DNA from: Ancylobacter koreensis
GTDB lineage: Bacteria; Pseudomonadota; Alphaproteobacteria; Rhizobiales; Xanthobacteraceae
Assembly (NCBI RefSeq): GCF_023016525.1
Contig: NZ_JALKCG010000001.1
Location: 248,001-312,000 of the forward strand
DNA length: 64,000 nt
Direction of reading: 5' to 3'
Below are positions 56,734 through 64,000 of the stretch, piece after piece (within the stretch, counting starts at the first letter, position 1; the number at the start of each line of letters is the position of its first letter). A model generated the notes under the pieces. The model did not search any database and was not told where the DNA came from. It saw only the letters and a program-made list of their open reading frames with translations. Made by a program: the position numbers and the translations under genes.

Positions 56734-57231
56734 TCAGCGGCCGGGCGGCAACATGCGCGCCATCAGCCCGTCGCGCCGCACGAACTGGTGCCACAGCGCC
56801 GCCGCCACGTGGAGCACGACGATGCCGGCGATGACATAGGCGAGCGCGACATGCACCTTGCCGGTGCCCAGGCTCTTGCCAAGGGCCGTGGTGGTCACGG
56901 CGCCGAGGATCGGCTGCACGAGAATGGCAAGGTAGAGCAGCCCGTGCGTGGCGTGCGCGGCAATGGCGGTGAGCCGACCCATCCCCTCCGGCAGCGGCGG
57001 GGCGGCGTGGGTCAGCCGCCAGCCGATGCGCAGCACCGCCAGCGCCAGCACCGCATAGCCCGCGAAGAGATGGACGCGGAACAGGTAGAAGCGCGGCGGC
57101 GATCCGCGCTCGAAGAAGCCCCAGCTCCAGCCGGTCGCGAACTGCACCAGCACCAGCGCCGCCACCGACCAGTGCAGCAGGCGGGCGATGCGGTCGTAGC
57201 GGCTCGGCACGAGGGCGGCGGAAGCGGGCAT
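56734..57231 (-). CDS. Cytochrome b561 family protein
   Basis: Inner-membrane di-heme cytochrome b561, 165 residues with four helices. Candidate heme ligands are the His in RIARLLHWSV, FRVHLFAGY, HATHGLLY and KVHVALAYV/LHVAAALWHQF. Bacterial members move electrons between quinol and superoxide or periplasmic partners. The ATG at 57231 was chosen; a further ATG at 57318 would add an unrelated 29 residues. Confidence 0.92.
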   Translation of the reverse strand: MPASAALVPSRYDRIARLLHWSVAALVLVQFATGWSWGFFERGSPPRFYLFRVHLFAGYAVLALAVLRIGWRLTHAAPPLPEGMGRLTAIAAHATHGLLYLAILVQPILGAVTTTALGKSLGTGKVHVALAYVIAGIVVLHVAAALWHQFVRRDGLMARMLPPGR

Positions 57232-57366
57232 GGTCGGCGGAACCTTTCGTCGGTCGAAACGCGATGTCGAATCGGACGGCGCGAGCACTGCGCATATTGC
57301 GGCGCGTTTCGTTTCCATGCCATGTCATTGATAGGGCGTTGACGGGACGAATGTCGGGAGCGGGCG

Positions 57367-58215
57367 TTGTCGCAGGCGGATTCCACCAGCCGACGCGCGG
57401 CCCGCGCGGGGCGCCCGGCTGAGCCGGGCGCGAAGGTTGCGAAGGCCGCCGTCATCAGGCCGGTCACTCCCAAACAGGTCACGGGCAAACAGATCGCGGG
57501 CAAACAGATCGCGGGCAAGCAGATCACCGGCAAGCGGTTGCCCGCGCCGGGCGGCGCGGCTGCCGAGGGCACGCGCCACGGCCGCGCCAAGACGCCGACG
57601 CGCCTCAAGCGCATCGAGGCCAAGCGCAACGCCATCCTCGACGCCGCGCTGTCGCTGTTCTCGCGCTACGGCCTGCACGGCACCACGGTGGAGGAGATCG
57701 CCCGCACCGCCGGCGTCTCCAAGACCAACCTGTTCTACTATTTCGCCTCCAAGGAGGAGGTCTATGTCGGCGTGCTGAGCCGCCTGCTCGACCAGTGGCT
57801 GGACCCGCTGCGCGAATTGCAGCTCGACACCGACCCGATCAAGGGCATCGGCGAGTATATCCGCCGCAAGATCCTGTTCTCGCGCACCCATCCGGAAGCC
57901 TCGCGGCTGTTCTGCCTGGAGATGGTGCAGGGGGCGCCGCTGCTGCGCCACGAGCTGGAGACCTCGCTGAAGGAGCTGGTCGACGCCAAGGCGCAGGTCA
58001 TCCGCGCCTGGACCGCCGCCGGCAAGCTGGGGCCCATCGACCCGCACCACCTCATCTTCTCGATCTGGGCGACCACGCAACACTACGCGGATTTCGCCTC
58101 GCAGATCGACGCGCTGCTGAATACGGGGCTGGACGACGAGCGCTTTGTCGAGGAGGCTACGCGCAACGTGCAGCGGATCATCCTCGACGGGCTGCGCGTC
58201 AGGCAGGGCGGCTGA
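57367..58215 (+). CDS. RutR-like TetR family regulator with repeat-bearing N-terminal extension
   Basis: TetR regulator, 282 residues with a TTG start (GGGAG upstream). The N-terminal ~75 residues are basic and low-complexity and include four near-repeats of GKQIA/KQVTG (DNA 57470-57532, 15-bp units such as GGCAAACAGATCGCG). The helix-turn-helix (about 85-135) has TTVEEIARTAGVSKTNLFYYF. The C-terminal domain (LFCLEMVQGAPLLRHELE) matches RutR/YcdC, which binds uracil or thymine. Regulation of pyrimidine use is likely but no rut genes are visible. It is followed, 28 nt later, by a DsbA-like gene. Confidence 0.86.
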   Translation: MSQADSTSRRAARAGRPAEPGAKVAKAAVIRPVTPKQVTGKQIAGKQIAGKQITGKRLPAPGGAAAEGTRHGRAKTPTRLKRIEAKRNAILDAALSLFSRYGLHGTTVEEIARTAGVSKTNLFYYFASKEEVYVGVLSRLLDQWLDPLRELQLDTDPIKGIGEYIRRKILFSRTHPEASRLFCLEMVQGAPLLRHELETSLKELVDAKAQVIRAWTAAGKLGPIDPHHLIFSIWATTQHYADFASQIDALLNTGLDDERFVEEATRNVQRIILDGLRVRQGG

Positions 58216-58243
58216 GCCTTCGCCGCCGATAAGGATACATCCT

Positions 58244-58930
58244 ATGAAGCGCCGCGCGCTGCTCCTCTCCGCCGCCGGCCTTCCGCTTGCCGCCGCGCTG
58301 CTTTTCCTGAGCCTGCTTGCCGGCCCGTTTGCCGCCCCGCTGCGCGCGGCGACGCCCGACGTGCCGGCCGACACCATCCGCCAGCCGCGCCCGCTCGATG
58401 TCGAGGCTCTGCTGAACGACCCGCAGGCGCCGAACACCGGCAACCCGAAGGGCGACGTCACCATCGTCGCCTTCTTCGACTACAATTGCGGCTATTGCCG
58501 CAAGTCGATGCCCGCGCTGGAAAAGCTCGTCGCCGAGGACGGCAATATCCGCCTCGTCTACAAGGACTGGCCGATCCTGTCGAAAGGCTCGGTCACCGCC
58601 GCCCAGCTCGCCCTCGCCGCCGGCTACCAGGAGAAATATGTCGCGGCCCACAAGGCGCTGATGAAGGTGCCCGGCAACGCTTCCACCGAGCGCATGAGCG
58701 AGGCGCTGGCCGACGCGGGCATCGACCGCAAGCAGCTGGCGAAGGATCTGAAGACCCACGCCGCCGACATCGGCGCCCTGCTCGGCCGCAACAATGACCA
58801 GGCCGAGGCGCTCGGCCTGCCGGGCACGCCGGTCTATCTCGTCGGCCCCTACAAGGTCGCCGCCGCGCTGGATTACGAAGGCTTCAAGCAGGTGGTGCAG
58901 GACGCCCGCGAGCGCGCCGCCGGGCGCTAG
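58244..58930 (+). CDS. DsbA family thiol oxidoreductase, exported
   Basis: Exported thioredoxin-fold protein, 228 residues. A signal peptide (about 1-36, cleavage at LRAA) is followed by the active site CGYC (in FFDYNCGYCRKSMPALEKL) and the cis-Pro region GLPGTPVYLVG. This is the DsbA/BdbD-type fold that oxidises or isomerises disulfides in the periplasm. ATG 58244 after AAGGAT. Confidence 0.93.
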   Translation: MKRRALLLSAAGLPLAAALLFLSLLAGPFAAPLRAATPDVPADTIRQPRPLDVEALLNDPQAPNTGNPKGDVTIVAFFDYNCGYCRKSMPALEKLVAEDGNIRLVYKDWPILSKGSVTAAQLALAAGYQEKYVAAHKALMKVPGNASTERMSEALADAGIDRKQLAKDLKTHAADIGALLGRNNDQAEALGLPGTPVYLVGPYKVAAALDYEGFKQVVQDARERAAGR

Positions 58931-58942
58931 CTTCCCGCACCT

Positions 58943-60499
58943 TCACCCTTCCGCGTCCAGCCGCGCCGCCGCCCGCGCCAGCACCGCCGCGCGCGGGCCG
59001 GAACTGTCGAGCGTCACCCAGTCGAGCGGGCCGATCTCGCGCCCGGCCTGCCAGCGCACCACCTCCGGCGTCGCGTCGGAGGCATCCCCCCGGCGTCCGG
59101 CCACCCGCTCCTCAAGCGCCGCGACGGGCGCCTCCAGCCAGAGCCCGAGAAAGTCCACCCCGCTCTCCCACGCCACCTCGGCGATGGCCGCGCGCTCGTC
59201 GGCGCGCTGGTGCACGGCGTCGACGATCACCCCGTGGCCGATGGCGAGGATCGCCTCGGCGCGCGCCCGAAGCGCCGCATAGACCGCCTGCGTCGCCTCC
59301 ATGGAATAGGCATCGGGCGGCAGGCGCTCCAGCTCCGGCGTGCCGTGGAGCCGCTTGCGCTCGACATCCGAGCGCAGATGCACCGCGCCGGGCAGCGGCC
59401 CGACGCGCGGGGCAAGATGGGCCGCCAGCGTGCTCTTGCCGGTGCCGGAGAGCCCGCCCACCGCCACCAGCCGCACCGGGCGCGGCGCCAGCGCGGCCTC
59501 GGCATAGGCGAGATAGGCCCGCGCCTCCCGCGCGGCCTCTTCCCGCGCCGCGCCGGTCCGCTGCGCCCGCGCGGCGACCGTCACCTGCGCACGGATCGCC
59601 GCCCGCAGCGCGAGGAAGAGCGGCAGCGCGGCGAGCCCGTCATAGGGCGGGGTGTCGCCGCAGGCGATCAGGTAGCGGTTGAGCAGAAAATTCGCCTCGA
59701 AGGCGAGACCGCGCACGCCGATATCCATCAGCAGGAAGGCGAGGTCGTAGAGACGGTCGGTGGTGGCGAGAGCCTCGTCGAATTCCAGCGCGTCGAACAG
59801 CACCGGCCGGCCGTCGATGAGCGCGATGTTGCGCAGATGCAGGTCGCCATGGCAGCGCCGCACCTCGCCGGCCGCCGCCCGGCGGGCGAGCAGCGGCTCC
59901 AGCCGGTCGAACGCCTCGGCGAAGGCGGCGTCGAGCGCGGCCACGCGGGCGGGCGCCAGCACGTCGGGCGCCTCTTCCAGCCCCGCGATCACGTTGCGGA
60001 CGACGGCGCGCAGCTCGCGCCCGGTCTGCCCCCGCGCCGGCACAGCCTGCCGGTGCGCCGCCTCGATGCTGGCCGCCAGCGCCGCCAGCAGCGACGGTGA
60101 CAGCCCCCCGCGCGCAGATACATGGTCCAGCGTCGCGTTCTCGTCGAAGCGGGCCATATGCACCGCCCATTCGACGATTTCGCCCTCCCCGCCCAACGCC
60201 AGCACGCCGTCCCGGCGCGTCACCGGCACGAGGCCGAGATAGAGGCCGGGCGCGCTCGCCCGGTTCAGCTCAACCTCGCGCGCGCAGGCGTGCCGGCGTT
60301 TTTCGGGGGTGGAGAAATCCATGAAGGAGAAGCGCACCGCCCGCTTCACCTTGTAGACGTCCGGCCCCGCGAGGAAGACGGCGGCGCCGTGCGTGTCGAT
60401 GCGCCGGACCTCGCCCTCCCCCAGCCCGTAGGTAGCGGGGTCGGCCAGCAGGCGGAACACCGGCTCCTGGTCGGCGACGACGTGATCTGCGGTAGTCAT
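58943..60499 (-). CDS. Bifunctional aminoglycoside-phosphotransferase-like / AAA kinase fusion
   Basis: Two-domain protein of 518 residues. The N-terminal ~330 residues are APH/kinase-like, with the catalytic loop RCHGDLHLRNIALIDG and the Asp-containing LFDALEFDEALA. The C-terminal ~180 residues form a P-loop kinase of the zeta-toxin/gluconate-kinase type, with Walker A GGLSGTGKST and HLRSDVERKRLHG. Family members are widely annotated from sequence only; the substrate is unknown. Two starts, GTG 60508 and ATG 60499, differ by three residues. Confidence 0.86.
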   Translation of the reverse strand: MTTADHVVADQEPVFRLLADPATYGLGEGEVRRIDTHGAAVFLAGPDVYKVKRAVRFSFMDFSTPEKRRHACAREVELNRASAPGLYLGLVPVTRRDGVLALGGEGEIVEWAVHMARFDENATLDHVSARGGLSPSLLAALAASIEAAHRQAVPARGQTGRELRAVVRNVIAGLEEAPDVLAPARVAALDAAFAEAFDRLEPLLARRAAAGEVRRCHGDLHLRNIALIDGRPVLFDALEFDEALATTDRLYDLAFLLMDIGVRGLAFEANFLLNRYLIACGDTPPYDGLAALPLFLALRAAIRAQVTVAARAQRTGAAREEAAREARAYLAYAEAALAPRPVRLVAVGGLSGTGKSTLAAHLAPRVGPLPGAVHLRSDVERKRLHGTPELERLPPDAYSMEATQAVYAALRARAEAILAIGHGVIVDAVHQRADERAAIAEVAWESGVDFLGLWLEAPVAALEERVAGRRGDASDATPEVVRWQAGREIGPLDWVTLDSSGPRAAVLARAAARLDAEG

Positions 60500-60700
60500 G
60501 CTGCGCACCTGTGTGCCGCCAATCTACAACAGCCCCGCCGCCCCGCCATACGGCAAGCAGCGGAGGCGGGCGTCATATTCGCGTCTCCGGGCAGGTAGCG
60601 GGCCGGCGCATTTGAGGATGGGAGCGCGCGCGGATTCGCCGTAAAGGGAAGCCTCAACAGGCATCCGCCGCCCCCTCCGCCGCCCCCGACAGGACATCCC

Positions 60701-61759
60701 GTGACCGCACCCGCGCCCCCCAACCGCCGCCCGCCCGGCTTCGGCAGCGACAATGTCGCCGGCGTCTCCCCCGCCATCCTCGCCGCGCTCGCGGCGGCCA
60801 ATGAAGGACCGATGCCTTCCTATGGCGCCGACGAGATTTCCGCGCGCGTCGAGGCCCGGCTTTCCCAGCTGTTCGAGCGCGAGGTCGCCGTCTTCCTCGT
60901 CTCGACCGGCACGGCGGCCAACGCGCTGTCGCTCGCCGCGCTCACCCCGCCCTGGGGCGCCGTGCTGTGCCACGCGGAGAGCCATATCGAGAACGACGAA
61001 TGCGGCGCGCCCGAATTCTTCAGCGGCGGGGCGAAGCTCATCCACGTGCCGGGCGCCGAGGCGAAGATCGACCCGCAGGCGCTGGCCGAGGCGGCCCGTC
61101 GCAATCGGGGCGACGTGCATTGCGTGCAGCCGGCGGCGGTGTCGATCACGCAGGCGAGCGAGCTCGGCACGCTCTATTCGGTGGCGGAGACCGCCGCCAT
61201 CGGCGCGGTGTGCCGGCAGGCCGGCCTGCCGCTCCACATGGACGGCTCGCGCTTCGCCAACGCGGTGGCGGCGCTCAGTGCCAGCCCGGCGGAGATGACG
61301 TGGAAGGCGGGAGTGGATGTGCTCTCCTTCGGCGCCACCAAGAACGGCGCGCTCGGCGTCGAGGCCATCGTGCTGTTCGACCGCGAGCGCGCGGGCGAGC
61401 TTGCGTTCCGCCGCAAGCGGGCCGGCCACCTCTCCTCCAAGATGCGCTTCCTCGCCGCGCAGATGGAGGCCTATCTCGCGGACGACCTGTGGCTCGCCAA
61501 TGCCCGGCAGGCCAATGCCATGGCGGCGCGGCTGGATGCCGGGCTGCGCGCGCTGCCCGGCGTCACGGTGCAGGGCCGGGTCGAGGCCAACATGCTGTTC
61601 GCTCAGCTGCCGCAGACGATGATCGAGGGCCTGCTGGCGCAGGGCTTCCGCTTCTACACCGACCGCTGGGGCGCGGGCGTGGTGCGCCTCGTCACCTCCT
61701 TCGCCACGCGCGAGGAGGACGTCGACCGGCTCCTCGAGGCGGCGGCGAAGCTGGGGTAG
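60701..61759 (+). CDS. Threonine aldolase family PLP enzyme
   Basis: PLP-dependent lyase, 352 residues, of the low-specificity L-threonine aldolase family. Features are [40 protein letters not shown], the His that stacks on PLP in [16 protein letters not shown], and the Schiff-base lysine in SFGATKNGA. It cleaves threonine or allo-threonine to glycine and acetaldehyde. GTG start 60701. Its 3' end is followed by a double copy of the palindromic repeat. Confidence 0.93.
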   Translation: MTAPAPPNRRPPGFGSDNVAGVSPAILAALAAANEGPMPSYGADEISARVEARLSQLFEREVAVFLVSTGTAANALSLAALTPPWGAVLCHAESHIENDECGAPEFFSGGAKLIHVPGAEAKIDPQALAEAARRNRGDVHCVQPAAVSITQASELGTLYSVAETAAIGAVCRQAGLPLHMDGSRFANAVAALSASPAEMTWKAGVDVLSFGATKNGALGVEAIVLFDRERAGELAFRRKRAGHLSSKMRFLAAQMEAYLADDLWLANARQANAMAARLDAGLRALPGVTVQGRVEANMLFAQLPQTMIEGLLAQGFRFYTDRWGAGVVRLVTSFATREEDVDRLLEAAAKLG

Positions 61760-61766
61760 CTCCCAT

Positions 61767-61855
61767 CGTCATCCCGGCCGAAGCGTAGCGGAGAGCCGGG
61801 ATCGCTCGCCGACTTCACGCGATCCCGGATCGGCTTGCGGCCGTCCGGGATGACG
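61767..61855. repeat. Dispersed palindromic repeat, composite copy 2
   Basis: Outer 11-bp perfect inverted repeat CGTCATCCCGG (61767-61777) / CCGGGATGACG (61845-61855). Inside are two hairpins: ATCCCGGC/GCCGGGAT (61771-61802) and ATCCCGGA/TCCGGGAT (61822-61851). It separates the converging threonine aldolase and mocR genes and could end transcription from both sides. Confidence 0.8.
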
Positions 61856-61869
61856 GCTTGCGCGCGGCC

Positions 61870-63255
61870 TCACATCACCGAGGAGACCACCTCGGGCGAT
61901 TCCTCCAGCGCGTGGGCAATGTAGTCGAGCGCCGAGCGGATCTGCGCGCGGCTCGACGGGCCGCCGAGGCACACGCGCACCGCCTCGCTCGCCGGCCCCG
62001 CCACGGTGAAGGCGTCGCTCGCCACCACGCCGATGCCCGTCGTGCGCATGTGGCCGACGAAGGCCGAGCGCGTCCACGGCGCGGGCAGCTCGATCCAGAG
62101 ATTGAAGCTCAAGGGATCGGCGCGGAATGAGCCGGCGGGCAGCAGCTCGGAGGCCAGCGCCTGCCGCGCCGCCGTCTCGGCGCGGATGAAGCGCAGCAGC
62201 GTGTCGGCGGTGCCGTCCTCGATCCAGCGGGTGGCGAGCGCCGTGGTCAGCGGCGAGGCCATCACGCTCGCCGTGCGCAGCGCCGCCGCGAAGGGGTAGC
62301 CCGAGCGGGCATCCGGCACCACCACATAGGCGGCGCGCAGGCCCGCGCCGATGCATTTGGCGAGGCCGGCAATGTGCCAGGTCAGATCCGGCGCGATGGC
62401 GGCGAGCGGGGGCGGGCCATGCGCGGGAATGAAGCCGTAGGCGTCGTCCTCGACGATCGGCACGCCGAAGCGCCGCGCCACCGCCGCGATGGCCGCGCGC
62501 CGCCCCTCGGGGATTGTCAGCGTGGTCGGGTTCTGCAAGGTCGGGTTGAGGTAGAGCGCCTTGGGCGCGTGCGTGCGGCAGGCGTCGGCGAAGGCATCCG
62601 GGTCGATGCCGTCGGCGTCCATCGGCAGGCCGACCAGCTTCAGCCCCAGCTGGGCGGCGACGGCGCGCGCGCCGGGATAGGTGATCGCCTCGCTCAGCAC
62701 CACATCGCCGGGCCGGGCCAGCAGGCCGAGAATGCCGAGCAGCGCGGGATGCGCGCCGGGCGTGACGAAGACGCGCTCCTGCGCCGGCACCAGCGCGCGC
62801 CGGCTCAGCCATGCGGTCGCCGCGTCCTTGTCGGCGCGGGTGCCGCCGAAGCCCTGGTAGCGCAGCAGGCCGACGAGATCGCGCCCGACCTCGGCGAGCC
62901 CCTCCTGCATGCGCTCGATCAGCGCCGGGTCGTCCGGCTCGGGCGGCAGGTTCATCGAAAGGTCGACGCCGCCGGCGCGCGGCGCGGTCGCCGGGCGCGG
63001 CCGGGCGCGCGGGGCGCCGGTGACGAAGGTGCCCTGCCCGACGCGCGATTCCACGAGGCCGCGCTTCTGCGCCTCGACATAGCCGCGCGCCACGGTGGTG
63101 AAGTCGATGTCGAGCTTCGCGGCCAGCTTGCGCTGCGGCGGCAGCCGGTCGCCCACGGTGAGCCGCCCGGCCCGTATGTCCTCGGCGATCAGATCGGCGA
63201 TGGCGAGGTAGCGCGGCTTGTCCGAGCGGGCGAGGTCGGGAATCCAGTCGGCCAT
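61870..63255 (-). CDS. MocR-type PLP-dependent regulator (second copy)
   Basis: GntR/MocR regulator, 461 residues. A winged helix (about 15-80, LPPQRKLAAKLDIDFTTVAR) is joined to an aminotransferase-like domain with YLNPTLQNPTT, EDDAYGF and the lysine region GLAKCIGAGLRAAYV. It is only distantly similar to the MocR at 1486. It is divergent from the Nit1C-type gene and separated from it by 409 bp. It may control Nit1C, the threonine aldolase or itself; no operator could be assigned with confidence. Confidence 0.92.
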   Translation of the reverse strand: MADWIPDLARSDKPRYLAIADLIAEDIRAGRLTVGDRLPPQRKLAAKLDIDFTTVARGYVEAQKRGLVESRVGQGTFVTGAPRARPRPATAPRAGGVDLSMNLPPEPDDPALIERMQEGLAEVGRDLVGLLRYQGFGGTRADKDAATAWLSRRALVPAQERVFVTPGAHPALLGILGLLARPGDVVLSEAITYPGARAVAAQLGLKLVGLPMDADGIDPDAFADACRTHAPKALYLNPTLQNPTTLTIPEGRRAAIAAVARRFGVPIVEDDAYGFIPAHGPPPLAAIAPDLTWHIAGLAKCIGAGLRAAYVVVPDARSGYPFAAALRTASVMASPLTTALATRWIEDGTADTLLRFIRAETAARQALASELLPAGSFRADPLSFNLWIELPAPWTRSAFVGHMRTTGIGVVASDAFTVAGPASEAVRVCLGGPSSRAQIRSALDYIAHALEESPEVVSSVM

Positions 63256-63274
63256 CGGTCGTCACTCTTCTCGT

Positions 63275-63310
63275 CGTCATCCCGGGCGGCCAAAGGCCGA
63301 TCCGGGATCG
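63275..63310. repeat. Dispersed palindromic repeat, copy 3
   Basis: CGTCATCCCGG-g-CGGCC-aaa-GGCCG-at-CCGGGAT, a 12-bp GC-rich hairpin. It lies 20 bp before the mocR start on its 5' side, so it would be in the mRNA leader or promoter of mocR. Confidence 0.75.
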
Positions 63311-63591
63311 TTCCCCACCCGGCACGCCGCCGCGCTTACCCCTGCTATAGCACGGCTGAATTGACTGTATAATGTTGCAAAGGTGGCGTGTCACCACTGG
63401 TCCACAAATTGCTGCATACGTTGTTGTGCGTAGGCCGGTGCGCCGCCTGCGCAGGAAGCGGGCATTTTCCTGCCCTTCGACTAAGCGTCAGCCTGTGTTT
63501 TCAACAGATCCGCAACGCTCTGACTCGTCTGATTGAATGTATTATTGAATGTAAAATGACTGTTTTGCTGATTCTTTGTTCATTCCATCAA
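63311..63591. promoter_or_regulatory. Regulatory region between mocR and the Nit1C gene
   Basis: This region is unusually AT-rich for the window. It contains the direct repeat ATTGAATGTA twice (63532-63541 and 63544-63553, 12-bp period), 40-60 bp upstream of the sigma54 promoter, a position suited to an activator. No clear NtrC-type palindrome was seen. Confidence 0.5.
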
Positions 63592-63608
63592 TTGGCACAT
63601 TGATTGCA
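63592..63608 (+). promoter_or_regulatory. Sigma54 promoter of the Nit1C gene
   Basis: TTGGCAC-N5-TTGCA. The GG at -24 and GC at -12 have the correct spacing and all consensus bases (TGGCAC-N5-TTGCW) match. It is 57 nt upstream of the ATG at 63665, which follows AAGGAGAG. Sigma54 control fits a nitrogen-limitation response. Confidence 0.85.
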
Positions 63609-63664
63609 ATTCCCTCTGGCACGGACCGGCACGCCGCCGGATCCATCCAGTCAAGGAGAGCGAC

Positions 63665-64000
63665 ATGGCCACCATCACCGTGCCGGCCCACCAGAAGGGC
63701 GACGTCCTGGTCGATTACGAGGACAAGAAGTTCGAGGACGTGAAGGCCGCACCCGGCGAGAAGGCGCTCGTCACCTTCCACACCGTCGCTTTCGAGGGCT
63801 CCATCGGCCTCGTCAACCTGCTGCAGGCCTCCCGCCTCATCCAGAAGGGCTTCGAGACCTCGGTGCTGCTCTACGGGCCCGGCGTCACGCTCGGCGTGCA
63901 GCGCGGCTTCCCCAAGATCGGCGACGAGGCTTTCCCCGGCCATCTCAACTTCAATGGCCGCATCGAGAAGATCATCAATGACGGCGGCAAGGTCTATGCC
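63665..64000 (+). CDS. Nit1C cluster protein, MSMEG_0572/Sll0783 family (3' partial)
   Basis: N-terminal 112 residues of a protein of the MSMEG_0572/Sll0783 nitrogen-starvation-response family, recognised from [39 protein letters not shown] and [11 protein letters not shown]. In cyanobacteria Sll0783 responds to nitrogen starvation. In other bacteria it is the first gene of the Nit1C cluster with nitrilase, radical-SAM and GNAT genes, which has been linked to cyanide assimilation. The rest of the gene and cluster lie beyond the window. Expression is probably sigma54-dependent. Confidence 0.9.
   Translation, partial: MATITVPAHQKGDVLVDYEDKKFEDVKAAPGEKALVTFHTVAFEGSIGLVNLLQASRLIQKGFETSVLLYGPGVTLGVQRGFPKIGDEAFPGHLNFNGRIEKIINDGGKVYA

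Noticed and set aside
63361-63373. TTGACT and TATAAT as a plus-strand sigma70 promoter for the Nit1C gene
   Set aside because: The hexamers are only one base apart, so they cannot serve as -35 and -10 together; the sigma54 site downstream is far better.

Overview
The window is about 64 kb of very GC-rich bacterial chromosome. Coding is dense, with many ATGA/GTGA overlaps and strong GC bias at third codon positions. The gene content and order (helicase - S4 protein - fdxA - carD next to rpoH; a Tct/Bug transport operon; MocR regulators; the first gene of a Nit1C cluster) point to an alphaproteobacterium of the order Hyphomicrobiales. A Xanthobacteraceae-like lineage is my inference; no rRNA or marker comparison was possible.

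Layout. 1-1458: tail of a polyamine-type ABC transporter (two permeases), followed by a MocR regulator that converges on tex (1486-5453). 5631-12460: a GntR/FCD regulator with a candidate operator, then tctC-tctB-tctA, an MmgE/PrpD protein, an SDR lacking its catalytic Ser and Tyr, and a TSUP exporter. These look like one uptake and catabolism operon. 12580-20993: an AmiC-like ligand sensor and an AmiR-like ANTAR antiterminator. They are followed by a 244-nt leader with an A1/G4 hexaloop hairpin and an intrinsic terminator, then a nitrilase/amidohydrolase, a branched-chain-type (HAAT) ABC transporter with a fused permease-ATPase, and a DUF1028 protein. I read this as a complete antitermination-controlled amide or nitrile scavenging system. 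21021-25963: a MarR regulator and an RND efflux pair that share a related palindromic operator. 25976-27578: divergent argP-type lysR and lysE/argO.

27792-41476 is the accessory part. It holds a lysine-rich, almost arginine-free autotransporter broken by three frameshifts, and, head to head with it, a methyltransferase of the family that contains the rickettsial OmpB lysine methyltransferases. Next come an IS3-type remnant, a LuxR regulator, and a 1644-residue autotransporter with Gly-rich and Pmp-like repeats. The segment ends with an N-terminally truncated serine recombinase abutting the 3' end of tRNA-Ser(CGA), the classic edge of an integrated element.

41701-47097: a membrane PAS-GGDEF-EAL protein (degenerate GGDEF, intact EAL), tRNA-Arg(CCT), a secreted nuclease-like protein and an M48 lipoprotein protease. 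47197-54546, minus strand: rpoH, carD, fdxA, an S4/Hsp15 protein, a Suv3-like helicase and a DUF3108 protein. 54781-61759: rpmB, a queuosine-precursor transporter, an esterase-like phytase protein, a cytochrome b561, a RutR-like regulator, a DsbA-like protein, an APH-kinase fusion and a threonine aldolase. 61767-63310: a second MocR regulator flanked by two copies of a dispersed palindromic repeat. From 63592 a textbook sigma54 promoter precedes the first gene of a Nit1C (nitrogen-starvation/cyanide-assimilation) cluster, which runs off the window.
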